Positions 12,878 through 20,628 of a DNA stretch of 23,003 nucleotides are shown here, in pieces. The notes under the pieces are model-generated. The model was not told where the DNA came from. It did not search any database and worked only from the letters and a program-made list of their open reading frames with translations. The DNA is taken from IMG/VR virus record IMGVR_UViG_3300009177_000119, positions 1 through 23,003 of that record. One strand, given 5' to 3'. The stretch comes from a virus. How positions within the stretch are numbered: the stretch's first letter is position 1; each line of letters starts with the position of its first letter. The translations under genes and the position numbers were made by a program.

Positions 12878-15025
12878 TTACGCGGCCCCCGTGGCTGGTT
12901 TAGCTTCGATCTTCTTCATCTCGATCGCGTGCTTGATGCGCGTTTCTAACGAGCGCATCGTGATGTCGTCCTGGTGGTGCGCATGGTCTGCCAGCAGGCC
13001 GATTTTCTTCACCTGATGGTCGCGCATCTGCATCACCTGGGCGCTGACGGCCTGCTCCTTCTGCGCCTGGAGTTGCCGGTCGGCGATCTCTTGGTTCGTC
13101 GCGTTGGTGTCAGCCGCGATCTTGGCCTGCGTGTCGGCGTTGATCGCCGCCACCTTGACCTTGGCATCGTGGTCTAGCGACTTGTTATCGAGCTTGCCCT
13201 GCGTCTGTTGCAGCGCCTGCTGAAGCTGCGCAATACGCGGGTCTTCGCCCTCTTGCAGGAAGCGCTCGCCGTCCTGATAGCCGAGGAAGCCGAAGATTTC
13301 TTTGCCCACCTCGTTCAAGTTCAGGTTCGGCGGCGGGTTCATCGACACGCTTGCGTACGCCTGTATGCCTTGCAGCAGGCGCTGCAGCTTGGCCATCGGA
13401 TCGGTAGCGCCCATGCCCACGTTCACATCCAGTGTCAGCTCTTGCATGAGCAGATCATCGGTTACCTGATCGATGCCGAAGCGCTGGAACAGATTGGCGC
13501 GATTGGCCGCGATGTTGAGCACGACTTCGTCGGTCTCGTAATGTTGCTCCAGCAGCACGAGCTGGCGCAGCACCGGCTGCACCCACGTTTCTTTGAAGGT
13601 GCGCAGCCCGTATTCCGTGAGTTGATTCGAGCCCTGGGCGAGAATGGCCATCCCGCCCACCGTCTCGTTCATTCGTCGATTGCTCTGTACCGATCCTGAG
13701 CTGAAGTTGCCGACCAGCTCGTCGAAGTCCAGGTTAATGCGGTCCTGCTCCTGATACGCGCTCGCCGTAATGTCAGGAAAATTAACCTCGCGCACGTCCT
13801 TCTCGGGATCATTCGCGAGCGTGACCGAGCCTGGGACATTGCGAACGAGCGAGCGAACATCGACTTGGCTCCCCCTCTTGGCGATCCAGCGCTTGTTGAG
13901 CACGAACTTGATGTTGTCCATGCGCTGATTGGCCAGATCGTTGGCCTCGCGCTGCAGCCCGGCGGACAAGTCCGGCACACCGGCCGGGTAAATCTTGTGC
14001 GTCTCCAGCACGAAGCAGCCCATCGAAAATGGGCGCTGACCGTGGAAGATCACCTCTTTGAGCGGCACCGGATCGGTCAGCATCTCATCGACACCGAGCG
14101 TCCAGAACACATACTCTTTGCCTTTGCGGCGCACGTAGTTCACGTGCACCCAGGCGATGTCGTAGTCCGATATCGGGTTATCGGTATCCTTGGGGTCCTG
14201 GCGCTCGTTCTCGCGCGTGATGCGCGTAGAATCGTAGCGGTGCTTGGTTGACGAGCGGATCACCTCGTCGCTCAAGCGCTTCCATTTCGGACGCCCGGTC
14301 TTATCGTCGATCGTGTTCATCATCGCCCGGAGGTCGACGATGTAGTAGGGCACCAGATGAATCACGAACGGGCTGGAGTTGATCGGATCATCCCAGTCAG
14401 AGCCCCGATCGATGCGCAGATTCTCAATCGGAATCAGCTTGATCACCGGCTTGTCCGACAGCACTTCGACTTCCTCGATGGTGTGCATTTCCGGCTCGCC
14501 ATTTGCGTCGAGCGCCGCTTGCCCCATCTCATCGACAATCGGCTGTTGCCGGCTGGTCTTGCGCTGGCTATATTCCCAATATTGCGTAGAGGCGCAAACG
14601 CCGATGGTCTGCGCGTCTTGAATCGCGCCCATCAGCAGTTGGAACCAGCGGATACTTTTCGTGAGCCGATACTGAATCAGCTCCTTCATCACTGCGGCCG
14701 ATGCCACCTGCTTCGAATTGTTCGGGTCCACCGCATCGGTGCCGATCACGTCGTTGTTGCTGAAAAACGCGATGGCCGCCGCCGCTTCGTTCTTGCGGAT
14801 CACGCTGCGTGTCTTTGGGCGATACAGGCGCGAGCGATGGCGATAGGTGTCGGTGTTGTACTTAGAATCGCGTCCGTGCCGGCCCTGGAAGCTCAGCAGC
14901 GCGTTTTCCCAGTTCTTGCGGTAATTGGCGTCGACGTACGTCGTCGAGTTGTAGAAGGCGTCCTTCGCTATTTGCAGCCAACCCCCGTCTTCATCGCCCG
15001 CAACTACCTTCTTTGGCCTCGCCAA
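12878..15025 (-). CDS. Portal protein, 715 aa
   Basis: Size, position between terminase and scaffold, and internal features fit a podovirus-type portal. The N-terminal wing has NYRKNWENALLSFQGRH. The stem/clip region includes PDLSAGLQREANDLANQRMDN (split over about 370-390), a conserved helix of this family. A later segment (SSGSVQSNRRMNETVGGMAIL, around 455-475) is also typical. The C-terminal 150 residues form Gln/Ala/Asp-rich coiled coil, comparable to the barrel extension of P22-like portals. Twelve copies would form the DNA entry vertex and dock the terminase. The downstream 101-residue gene follows at once. I am confident of portal function and less so of the exact family. Confidence 0.85.
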   Translation of the reverse strand: MARPKKVVAGDEDGGWLQIAKDAFYNSTTYVDANYRKNWENALLSFQGRHGRDSKYNTDTYRHRSRLYRPKTRSVIRKNEAAAAIAFFSNNDVIGTDAVDPNNSKQVASAAVMKELIQYRLTKSIRWFQLLMGAIQDAQTIGVCASTQYWEYSQRKTSRQQPIVDEMGQAALDANGEPEMHTIEEVEVLSDKPVIKLIPIENLRIDRGSDWDDPINSSPFVIHLVPYYIVDLRAMMNTIDDKTGRPKWKRLSDEVIRSSTKHRYDSTRITRENERQDPKDTDNPISDYDIAWVHVNYVRRKGKEYVFWTLGVDEMLTDPVPLKEVIFHGQRPFSMGCFVLETHKIYPAGVPDLSAGLQREANDLANQRMDNIKFVLNKRWIAKRGSQVDVRSLVRNVPGSVTLANDPEKDVREVNFPDITASAYQEQDRINLDFDELVGNFSSGSVQSNRRMNETVGGMAILAQGSNQLTEYGLRTFKETWVQPVLRQLVLLEQHYETDEVVLNIAANRANLFQRFGIDQVTDDLLMQELTLDVNVGMGATDPMAKLQRLLQGIQAYASVSMNPPPNLNLNEVGKEIFGFLGYQDGERFLQEGEDPRIAQLQQALQQTQGKLDNKSLDHDAKVKVAAINADTQAKIAADTNATNQEIADRQLQAQKEQAVSAQVMQMRDHQVKKIGLLADHAHHQDDITMRSLETRIKHAIEMKKIEAKPATGAA

Positions 15026-15385
15026 TTAACTTCTCCAGGGACGATGGAAGCGCTTCTCAGTACCCTCAAGGTCGGGCATCTGCCCGGTCCATTTACCGCG
15101 TGGCAGTCCTGCCCGCTCCAGCAGTTCGCCGGCATAGAACAGCAACTCGCGTTTAAACTCGGAAGACGACGCGATTTTATGCGTCGGGTAGGCCATGCCG
15201 TACGGCCCGTAGATCGATGAAAGCGTCAGCTCTTTGATCACGAGCAGGCCGTCGCGCTCGACCACGGACCAGTTGTATGAAGGGTAGGCTATGCACAGCA
15301 GTTCGAACGCCTGCTCTGCCAGCGGCATGCCGTCTTCGTCGCTGGCCTGTCCGAGTACGATGTGTGTGTCCGTAACCTTCAGCAT
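15026..15385 (-). CDS. Hypothetical protein before portal, 119 aa
   Basis: A mixed alpha/beta protein of 119 residues, directly abutting the portal gene. The central part alternates short strands (YNWSVVERDGLLVIKEL, about 38-54) with a Gly/Tyr-rich turn (IYGPYGMAYP) and a helix (SEFKRELLFYAGELLERAG, 74-92). No family is recognised. Location suggests a virion-assembly helper, but nothing in the sequence proves it. Confidence 0.65.
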   Translation of the reverse strand: MLKVTDTHIVLGQASDEDGMPLAEQAFELLCIAYPSYNWSVVERDGLLVIKELTLSSIYGPYGMAYPTHKIASSSEFKRELLFYAGELLERAGLPRGKWTGQMPDLEGTEKRFHRPWRS

Positions 15386-15388
15386 TGC

Positions 15389-15553
15389 CTAATCCTCTTC
15401 TGGTAATTCGTCAGGTTCGGTGCACTCTTGCAGCAGCCGCTCGCGATTGGCCTGCCCCATCCAGCGGTAGTTCTCTTGGCTGACGACCTGCTTGATGATG
15501 GGCGGCAAATCTTCGTACTCGTAGTCGACTGCAGTCTTAGGTTTGCGAATCAT
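15389..15553 (-). CDS. Small acidic protein, 54 aa
   Basis: A 54-residue frame from ATG 15553 to TAG 15389 fills the gap between the methyltransferase and the 119-residue gene. It overlaps the methyltransferase stop by ATGA, a sign of coupled translation. The sequence has a YEYEDLPP motif, a helix (KQVVSQENYRWMGQANRERL) and a very acidic end (PDELPEED). Its role is unknown; small genes in this position are common between terminase and portal. Confidence 0.62.
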   Translation of the reverse strand: MIRKPKTAVDYEYEDLPPIIKQVVSQENYRWMGQANRERLLQECTEPDELPEED

Positions 15554-16314
15554 CTCGGAAACGCGAACAAGTTGAACGAAACGGTATTTCCGAAGAGATT
15601 ATTTTTGTTGCCGGCGTAGTTGTCCGGATTAAACATCATCGGTTCGTGCCGGCTCCAGTTGTACCCCATCTTGTCTAACTCACTCATCAGCGTAGCCACC
15701 GAGTGATCGCTATACTCCAAGTAGAGTAACGGCTTGTGCTTGGCGATCGTTCTCGCCGCACCGCGCAGCACGATAAGCTCCGCGCCCTCAACGTCTAAGT
15801 GAATGAAATTTGGCTCGATCGATAAGTCATCAATGGCGACCATAGGCACGGCGACTTCGCCATCGCAAATATGCGCTCCCCCCAAATTCTGGGGAGTTGT
15901 GTAGTCGAGTCGCGGCAGCGCACTCTCACCAGAGCGCGCGCCCAGTGCGGCGCACAGCGCTTTCCAATTATCTGGACAGTTCGCCGTCAGGTTCTCGCGC
16001 AGCAGCTCGTACAGCGGGACTTGCGGTTCGAACGTATAGAACTTGCCCTTCGGCCCGACCAGTTGCGACAGATACACCGCGTGCGAGCCGATGTTGCCGC
16101 CGGCATTGATCACCGTGTCGCCGGGCTTGATAAAGTAACGGAACAGCTCACACTCGCGCTCGGAGTACTCGGCGTACCAGCCCAGACTCTGCGCGATCCA
16201 AATATCAGTCAGTAGGTATTTCATGCGTCCGTAGCGGCACGCTTTTTCGCGCACGAGCGCGGCTATCTGCTCCTCCACCTTTCCTCCATTCACTCCGGGA
16301 ACGTAGTGCTCCAT
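15550..16314 (-). CDS. FkbM-family SAM methyltransferase, about 254 aa
   Basis: Motif I is GDTVINAGGNIGSHA (about residues 65-79), followed by a post-I acidic strand (FYTFEPQ) and the FkbM-typical FIHLDVEGAELIVLRGA, where LDVEGAE is the family hallmark. FkbM enzymes O-methylate sugars, lipids or polyketides; beside phage glycan genes a sugar substrate is most likely. Start choice is uncertain: ATG 16314 lacks a good Shine-Dalgarno, a TTG lies 12 bases upstream, and a downstream GTG has GGAGG close by. It interrupts the terminase-portal block, as inserted cargo genes do, and is coupled to the next gene by ATGA. It lies about 6 kb from the glycan cassette but could act on the same product. Confidence 0.85.
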   Translation of the reverse strand: MEHYVPGVNGGKVEEQIAALVREKACRYGRMKYLLTDIWIAQSLGWYAEYSERECELFRYFIKPGDTVINAGGNIGSHAVYLSQLVGPKGKFYTFEPQVPLYELLRENLTANCPDNWKALCAALGARSGESALPRLDYTTPQNLGGAHICDGEVAVPMVAIDDLSIEPNFIHLDVEGAELIVLRGAARTIAKHKPLLYLEYSDHSVATLMSELDKMGYNWSRHEPMMFNPDNYAGNKNNLFGNTVSFNLFAFPR

Positions 16315-16398
16315 GTGTAGCCGCAACGTATGCAGCGCACGACTGTTTTCCTATTTTGTGGGCTGATACGCAGCCAGCGGTGCTGACTCGCGCGACAC

Positions 16399-17979
16399 CT
16401 AGTCAACGGTTGCGGCAGGCTCAAGGTCGTGCTCTTCCATGATCAGCGGCGGCTGTACGTCCATGTCATAGAGGCGGCTGGTCGCGTCGATCAAGTCTTT
16501 CAGTCCGCCGAACGGGAAGTAGTGCACCTGCTCTAAGAAGTCTTTCTTCACGTCGTACAGATTTCCCGACGCATCTTTCTGCTGAATCGGACGGGCGATG
16601 CGATACGGCGAGCCCTCTTGCTGCACGCGCTTCTGTGAGCTGGTCAGGCGCCGGTCGTCGGTGTCGTACGGGATGAAGAAGCGCCCGTTACGAAAGTCAG
16701 GTATCAGGCGCTGCACGCGATCGACCTTGCTGCCCGGACCCTCGCGCGGCCACGCCAGCTCCTCGATCGGGAACACGATGCCCTCGATATCCATGCGCTC
16801 ATGGAAGTAATCGAGGTCTGATTGCGCGCCGATCGACTCGTAGCCCACCTGCACGGTCTGCACGCCGGGCTGATTGAGCCAACGCCGATACAGGCTGCGC
16901 ATGCCCTCCCAGCGCTCTTTCAGGTCCATGCGATGGTTGAGCCCGTCGAGCAGATATTTATTGCGCGCGTAGTCCACGCCGATCACCGACATCGCTGTCT
17001 TGGCGGAATCCTTCTTCACGCTGCGCGCCGGATCGACCATGATGTAGACGTTGACCGTCTCGGGGCGCACCTCAAAGATTTGCAGCCACTCGGTACGGAA
17101 CAGCGCTTGCTGCCCGGCGATCGGGTTCTGCAGCATCTGGCAGGCGATTACCGCCGGACCTTGATCGCGCTTCTTCGCTTCCCAGACATCGGGCTCAAAG
17201 AACACCGGATCGCCCTCGGCGGTGCCGTCAGCCGTAGCCGGGTAGATGCGCGGGATCACGCTCTTGCGATCGAGAATCGCCTGATACGTGTCTGCAAATG
17301 AATAGCGCGTGCCGATGTGCCACTTGCGCCCGCCGGCCATTCCGAGGTTATCGGACAGCTCCCACGCAGCGGTCGTCTTGGCGATCTGGTCTGGCGTGTT
17401 GACGCTCTCGTGCGTCATCACGTCGTCGTAGATCATCAGCTTGAAGTGCGCACCGGTCGGCTGGCCGTCGACCAGTCCCCAGGCTTCCAGCGTCGCCTCG
17501 CGAATGTTGCCTTTGCGGTTGACGCAGATGCCCTTCTCTTCTGACCAGCGCGTCGATTCCTTCTCCGGCTTCTTGAACAGAATGTCCGGGAAGATGCGCT
17601 TCAGTACTTCGTTGCTCTCGAATTCTTGCTTGATCTGGCCCCAGAACTTGCGCGCTATCGGGCGCGTATGACTAAAGATAGCAATCGTAATCTCTGGGTC
17701 TTTGAGTATTTCCTGGATCGACCCAGCAAACGTGATGATCGTCGATTTGTAATGCTCTCTGGCCCATAGGTCCAGATGCCCGTCCGGATTCCGCTCCACC
17801 TCGCGGCAACGAGCCAATAGCCATGGGTGCAGCGCATCCTGCCGCGAACAAGCCCGTACCAGGAGGTAGTAACGATCATTGAGGCACAACCAGCGGATCG
17901 CCGCGATGTTGGTGAAGCCTTCGTCGATCTTGTTCCATTCGCGGATGAGTCTGTCGAGCGGCAAGTCCCACAGTTTCAC
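16399..17979 (-). CDS. Terminase large subunit, 526 aa
   Basis: An ATPase-nuclease packaging motor. The ATPase domain has a degenerate Walker A (AREHYKST, 73-80), Walker B at LMIYDD (171-176, with Asp175-Asp176) and a coupling motif HIGTRYS (211-217). The nuclease domain begins with IMVDPARS (303-310), where Asp306 is a likely metal ligand, and ends with DLIDATSRLYDM, supplying another acid. Length is normal. The start is GTG at 17979, overlapping the small subunit stop by 4 bases (GTGA). The Walker A without the classic glycines is known in related podovirus terminases, so it is not a sign of inactivation. It docks on the portal, translocates DNA and cuts concatemers. Confidence 0.93.
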   Translation of the reverse strand: MKLWDLPLDRLIREWNKIDEGFTNIAAIRWLCLNDRYYLLVRACSRQDALHPWLLARCREVERNPDGHLDLWAREHYKSTIITFAGSIQEILKDPEITIAIFSHTRPIARKFWGQIKQEFESNEVLKRIFPDILFKKPEKESTRWSEEKGICVNRKGNIREATLEAWGLVDGQPTGAHFKLMIYDDVMTHESVNTPDQIAKTTAAWELSDNLGMAGGRKWHIGTRYSFADTYQAILDRKSVIPRIYPATADGTAEGDPVFFEPDVWEAKKRDQGPAVIACQMLQNPIAGQQALFRTEWLQIFEVRPETVNVYIMVDPARSVKKDSAKTAMSVIGVDYARNKYLLDGLNHRMDLKERWEGMRSLYRRWLNQPGVQTVQVGYESIGAQSDLDYFHERMDIEGIVFPIEELAWPREGPGSKVDRVQRLIPDFRNGRFFIPYDTDDRRLTSSQKRVQQEGSPYRIARPIQQKDASGNLYDVKKDFLEQVHYFPFGGLKDLIDATSRLYDMDVQPPLIMEEHDLEPAATVD

Positions 17980-18557
17980 TTCTCTTCAACCACTTCCGCG
18001 TCGAACGTCATGCCGCGAATCTTCTGCCCCAGCTCTTCGGCCTTGACCACGAGGTGCTGAATCTCGATCGGTCCGCCATCGGCGCCCGTGATCTCTTTCG
18101 TCGACACGTCTTTCCAGTCATCTGGCTGGCGGTTCTTGAGCCAGAAGATCGCCGATGCCGCGTCTGGCGGATAGTGCTCGGTGTACTTGACCTTGGTGAC
18201 CATGCCGTTCTGGCAGAAAATCTTCTCGGCTTCGTGCTCGTAGCCGCGCGCACGATGGAACAATGCGCTGACGATCTGCTCGTCACGGGCCGCGCGCCCG
18301 CCCTCGATCGCCGCCCGGAACTCTGGGAACTTCTTCATCCACGTGGAAATCATGACCAGCGTCGTCTTGAGCGCGATCGCCACGTCCTGCATGGTCCCGC
18401 CTACGCGCGTGATGTGATACGCCTTCTCGCAGCCAGCGAGGTTGAGCTTTGTATCGTTAAGGCGTCCCGGAGCACTGCGCGCCGGCAGCTTGAGCTTGTG
18501 GCGCGGGGCGCTGCGGATCGGCGGGTTAGCTGGCGGACTAGCCGTGCGTCGGGGCAT
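17976..18557 (-). CDS. Terminase small subunit, about 193 aa
   Basis: The N-terminal 40 residues are Pro/Arg-rich and disordered. A helix-turn-helix-like segment follows (GGTMQDVAIALKTTLVMIST), then an oligomerisation helix (ARDEQIVSALFHRARGY). The pattern YTEHYPPDAASAIFWLKNRQ is a hallmark of one group of phage small terminases. The start chosen is ATG 18557 with AGGA about 5 bases upstream, overlapping the 59-residue gene; an upstream in-frame ATG at 18608 is possible. It recognises phage DNA for packaging and passes it to the large subunit encoded next. Confidence 0.85.
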   Translation of the reverse strand: MPRRTASPPANPPIRSAPRHKLKLPARSAPGRLNDTKLNLAGCEKAYHITRVGGTMQDVAIALKTTLVMISTWMKKFPEFRAAIEGGRAARDEQIVSALFHRARGYEHEAEKIFCQNGMVTKVKYTEHYPPDAASAIFWLKNRQPDDWKDVSTKEITGADGGPIEIQHLVVKAEELGQKIRGMTFDAEVVEEK

Positions 18558-18717
18558 AGATTCCTGCAAATCCACCGGAGTCGTCGAACGTGCGCGCGGA
18601 GAACTCATAAGCGATCTCGGGCTTGCCCCACTGATCGCCCCAGGCTTTCAGCACTTCGTCGCGCCAGTTGTAAAGCGTAAACGTCACTTGGCACAGCGCC
18701 GGATTGGTAGCTGCCAT
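18538..18717 (-). CDS. Small protein at the head of the late operon, 59 aa
   Basis: ATG 18717 with GGAG at 9 bases; stop TAG at 18538, inside the start of the small terminase gene. The 59 residues are amphipathic: LCQVTFTLYNWRDEVLKAW, then a strand YEFSARTFDDSG. It resembles nothing I can name. Its overlap with terS and good ribosome binding site make it a real first gene of the packaging operon. Confidence 0.65.
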   Translation of the reverse strand: MAATNPALCQVTFTLYNWRDEVLKAWGDQWGKPEIAYEFSARTFDDSGGFAGIYAPTHG

Positions 18718-18744
18718 GTGGTTGAATCTCCGATCGAATAGGGT

Positions 18745-18781
18745 GGCTCGCCGCCTGGGGTCAACCGGCGACGAGCCTTTT
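18745..18781 (+). terminator. Hairpin with short T-run, weak plus-strand terminator
   Basis: GGCTCG pairs with CGAGCC, then after one C/A mismatch CGCC pairs with GGCG; TTTT follows on the plus strand. The stem is good but the T-run is short. On the minus strand it lies in the leader of the packaging operon, where it may act as an RNA structure rather than as a terminator. Confidence 0.45.
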
Positions 18782-18782
18782 C

Positions 18783-18806
18783 ACCCGCCGTGAAGGGGCG
18801 ACGGGT
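18783..18806. repeat. Second leader hairpin
   Basis: ACCCG and CGGGT form a 5-base-pair stem, with a C/A mismatch and CG/CG inside it, the same mismatch layout as in the neighbouring hairpin at 18745. It may be a duplicated RNA element in the leader of the packaging operon. Confidence 0.4.
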
Positions 18807-18839
18807 AAAAATAAACCCCGCGCAGTTGCCTGGGCGGGG
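18806..18839 (-). terminator. Intrinsic terminator upstream of the packaging operon
   Basis: On the minus strand: stem CCCCGC/GCGGGG, one mismatch, CAG/CTG, a GCAA loop, then TTTATTTTT. Structure and U-tract are convincing. It could stop transcripts of the right-end gene block, or act as an antitermination-controlled leader terminator for terS and the genes after it. Confidence 0.75.
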
Positions 18840-18924
18840 CGGGAAGGAAGCGACGTAGAGGATAACTACGCCAATTATGCGCGCGAGTCTGGTTTAAACT
18901 TTCAGGGTTGTCAAGGGTTTCGAT

Positions 18925-18942
18925 GACAGAAGCTGGTGTAAA
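18925..18942 (+). repeat. Direct repeat copy A (GACAGAAGCTGGTGTAAA)
   Basis: This 18-base element matches copy B at 19072-19090, apart from two transitions and one extra G in copy B. The spacing of about 147 bases and the location upstream of the regulator gene suggest a protein-binding site or phage-specific promoter. Confidence 0.5.
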
Positions 18943-19048
18943 AGCGACACAAGCGCCGCTTACGTTAGTTTACCTGCGCGCGCCACCGGAAAAGAATCGG
19001 CCCCTCGACAGTCAAAACTTTTCCGCCTGGACAAAAGTAACGGAATTC

Positions 19049-19065
19049 CAGGATGAAATGTCCTG
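19049..19065. repeat. Inverted repeat CAGGA-N7-TCCTG, possible operator
   Basis: Perfect 5-base arms separated by 7 bases, about 90 bases before the regulator start codon and just upstream of repeat copy B. The geometry would suit a dimeric repressor. The arms are short, so chance is possible. Confidence 0.35.
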
Positions 19066-19071
19066 ATTCGG

Positions 19072-19090
19072 GATAGAAACTGGGTGTAAA
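19072..19090 (+). repeat. Direct repeat copy B (GATAGAAACTGGGTGTAAA)
   Basis: Second copy of the element at 18925-18942. It ends in TAAACT, a 4/6 match to a -10 box, about 65 bases before the start codon at 19155; it may therefore overlap the regulator's promoter. Confidence 0.45.
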
Positions 19091-19154
19091 CTATCGGCGG
19101 GCCGCTCTCGGTCTTTTCAACCTAAGGGTTAGATGATCCACGTGGAGCCATCCC

Positions 19155-19652
19155 ATGGATGAGCCGATCTTCCACAGCCTCGACGCCGCCCTGGCGTTCG
19201 CCTACCGGATCGAATGGAGCAGCGTCCATCCCACCTCGCAGATGGGCAAACTGCACTTGGTTCGCTGGAAGCCGGACTACACCGTAGCCGAACTGCACGC
19301 GCAAGCGCAGATGATCCAGTCGCACGTCAACACCCGGCTGGACAAGCCCGAGCGCGCTTTTATCGAGTGTAAGTACCGGTTCGGGCCGCGCCGGTTTCAG
19401 AGCCTAGACGCGGTGGTGACGTACGTATCTGCCCTGACGGGCGGGAATGCCTCTCGGCGCATGGTGCGCGAGCTGTGCCACCGCTTCTACACGGGGCAAT
19501 TGACCTACGCGGCGATCGCCAAGATCGTCTGCTGCGACGTTAAGACCTTGGATAAATACAACAAACGGGTAATCGCGGCACTTTCGTCTCTGTGCGCGCG
19601 GGCGGAGGACCCGCTACTCACCGATTTTCGGGCCGGCGGGCTGATCCCGTAG
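19155..19652 (+). CDS. Putative helix-turn-helix regulator of late transcription, 165 aa
   Basis: The only plus-strand gene in the right half. GTGGAG lies 7 bases before the ATG. Residues 1-70 are helical with FHSLDAALAFAYRIEWSS at the start. Residues 110-150 look like a helix-turn-helix: a helix (ELCHRFYTGQL), then TYAAIAKIVCCDVKTLDKYN, similar to region 4 of sigma factors and to phage late activator/antiterminator proteins in other genomes. The DNA-binding assignment is from pattern only. It faces the right-hand gene block (its end overlaps the end of the 86-residue gene by 35 bases) and is preceded by a rich control region shared with the packaging operon. Likely role: switch to late gene expression, possibly by antitermination at the nearby terminator. 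Confidence 0.6.
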   Translation: MDEPIFHSLDAALAFAYRIEWSSVHPTSQMGKLHLVRWKPDYTVAELHAQAQMIQSHVNTRLDKPERAFIECKYRFGPRRFQSLDAVVTYVSALTGGNASRRMVRELCHRFYTGQLTYAAIAKIVCCDVKTLDKYNKRVIAALSSLCARAEDPLLTDFRAGGLIP

Positions 19653-19878
19653 CCGCCTCGCGCACAGCGTCAAACTGCTTAGCAATTGTATTACGCGCAG
19701 ATTCGGTAATAACGGCCCAGGCGTCGTAGGCTTCCTCCCTGGTCCTCACCGACCCAATGAGGCAGGCGATGAGGATACCAAATGCGACTTGCACCCCATC
19801 GGTCGCCACACATCCGGCCGCATCCAACTGATCGCCAAACCCCTCGGCTATCGCCTTACATTCCTGTGCTGTTTTCAT
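19618..19878 (-). CDS. Hypothetical protein, 86 aa
   Basis: ATG 19878 has GGAGG at a 7-base spacing and overlaps the upstream stop by 4 bases (ATGA). The protein is mostly helical, with a central hydrophobic segment (GVQVAFGILIACLIGSV, about 28-44) that could be a single membrane helix, followed by an amphipathic helix. It could also be soluble. Its 3' end overlaps the converging regulator gene by 35 bases. No family is recognised. Confidence 0.65.
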   Translation of the reverse strand: MKTAQECKAIAEGFGDQLDAAGCVATDGVQVAFGILIACLIGSVRTREEAYDAWAVITESARNTIAKQFDAVREAATGSARRPENR

Positions 19879-20129
19879 TTTTCTTCCTCCAGTGGCGCCA
19901 GCTCTCCGGCTGCGATGCGTTTCCAATCGCGATACCACATGATCACGATCGCCTCCTCTCGATCGCTGCGCGCGATCACGGCGGGGATATCGTCAGGGCG
20001 ACAGCACGCCGTGCACTGGTGCAGCCACTTGTAGACCACGATCCTGGCATAGCGTTTCATCTCAAGACGCCACGGCTTGGCCGTGATGTCATCGCCGGAG
20101 TCGCGCGCCTGCCCGAGATTGCGGCGCAC
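19875..20129 (-). CDS. Hypothetical protein, 84 aa
   Basis: A compact basic protein with two clustered Cys residues (HQCTACCRPDD, about 37-47) that may bind a metal, flanked by helices (WRLEMKRYARIVVYKWL and REEAIVIMWYRDWKRIA). The start given is GTG 20129, the first start codon after an upstream stop; a Met at residue 24 is an alternative. It is coupled by ATGA to the next gene. Function unknown. Confidence 0.55.
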   Translation of the reverse strand: MRRNLGQARDSGDDITAKPWRLEMKRYARIVVYKWLHQCTACCRPDDIPAVIARSDREEAIVIMWYRDWKRIAAGELAPLEEEK

Positions 20130-20172
20130 CGCGCGGCCCCAGCTCAGGGTCAGATCGTTCGCGGTTTCCCGC

Positions 20173-20628
20173 TCAAACGAGTGCCCCTTCGTCCTCTGTG
20201 ACTTTGACAGTCAGCATCCCCTTTACGTCCGCGTATGCGATCCAGCCGCGTACGTGTCTCCATTTCACATACTTCCCGCCGTTCTCATCGATGCACAACG
20301 CCCACGCATCTAGACGATCGGCGATCTCGTTAAAAGTCAGCGCTTCCGCGTCGTTCCAGGTAATGATTTGGCCGCGCACGTCCTCCGCAAAAAGCCCCAG
20401 CACGCGCCGCAGCTCATGGTCGAGGTCCTGAGGGTCGCGAAGTCTATGCCGGTTCTGATACCAGACCTTACCGAGCGCGCATCCAGAGGGCTCAAAAATG
20501 TTCCAATACTGGCTCCTAATCTGCCTGATCCCACTCGGCCGGCGAATCTCGCTCGCCAACCAACGCAGCACGTCACTGCAGAAAGTTGGGCGAGGGCCTT
20601 CGAATTTGCGTACCTCCAACATATCCAT
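20173..20628 (-). CDS. Hypothetical protein, 151 aa
   Basis: A soluble alpha/beta protein with no recognised family. The N-terminal half is Arg-rich and helical, the middle has EDVRGQIITWNDAEALTFNE (split at about 85-104), and the C-terminus has two short strands (WIAYADVKG, MLTVKV) ending in acidic residues. The start ATG at 20628 directly follows a GTTTAAAC palindrome, with GGGG before it as ribosome binding site. It sits in the block of small genes that probably act early or in the middle of infection. Confidence 0.62.
   Translation of the reverse strand: MDMLEVRKFEGPRPTFCSDVLRWLASEIRRPSGIRQIRSQYWNIFEPSGCALGKVWYQNRHRLRDPQDLDHELRRVLGLFAEDVRGQIITWNDAEALTFNEIADRLDAWALCIDENGGKYVKWRHVRGWIAYADVKGMLTVKVTEDEGALV

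Larger units (their letters stand above)
18718..19154. other. Noncoding control region between late operon and opposite-strand regulator
   Basis: This 437-base stretch has no credible gene on either strand. It holds three hairpins in a row (18745-18777, 18783-18806, 18816-18839), a direct repeat (18925-18942 and 19072-19090), an inverted repeat (19049-19065), a PmeI-type palindrome GTTTAAAC (18892-18899) and a minus-strand TTGACA (18909-18914) without a matching -10. It separates the minus-strand packaging operon from the divergent plus-strand gene and is probably the main switch for late transcription. No tRNA or small RNA is recognised. Confidence 0.7.

Noticed and set aside
14357-15220. 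287-residue plus-strand frame opposite the portal gene
   Set aside because: Portal on the other strand has clear family features; this frame has none and is a shadow.
16278-16347. Sixteen-residue CxxC peptide (MRCIRCGYTWSTTFPE) before the FkbM gene
   Set aside because: Too short for a zinc fold, needs a GTG start and overlaps possible upstream starts of the methyltransferase; likely chance.
18735-18764. Minus-strand TTGACC with TATTCG at an 18-base spacing as a promoter for the packaging operon
   Set aside because: Transcription would start about at 18728, cutting into the GGAG ribosome binding site of the first gene, and the -10 match is only 3/6.
18885-18914. Perfect minus-strand TTGACA as a late promoter
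   Set aside because: At 16-18 bases downstream there is no acceptable -10 box; CATAAT lies 29 bases away. Kept only as a remark in the control region.
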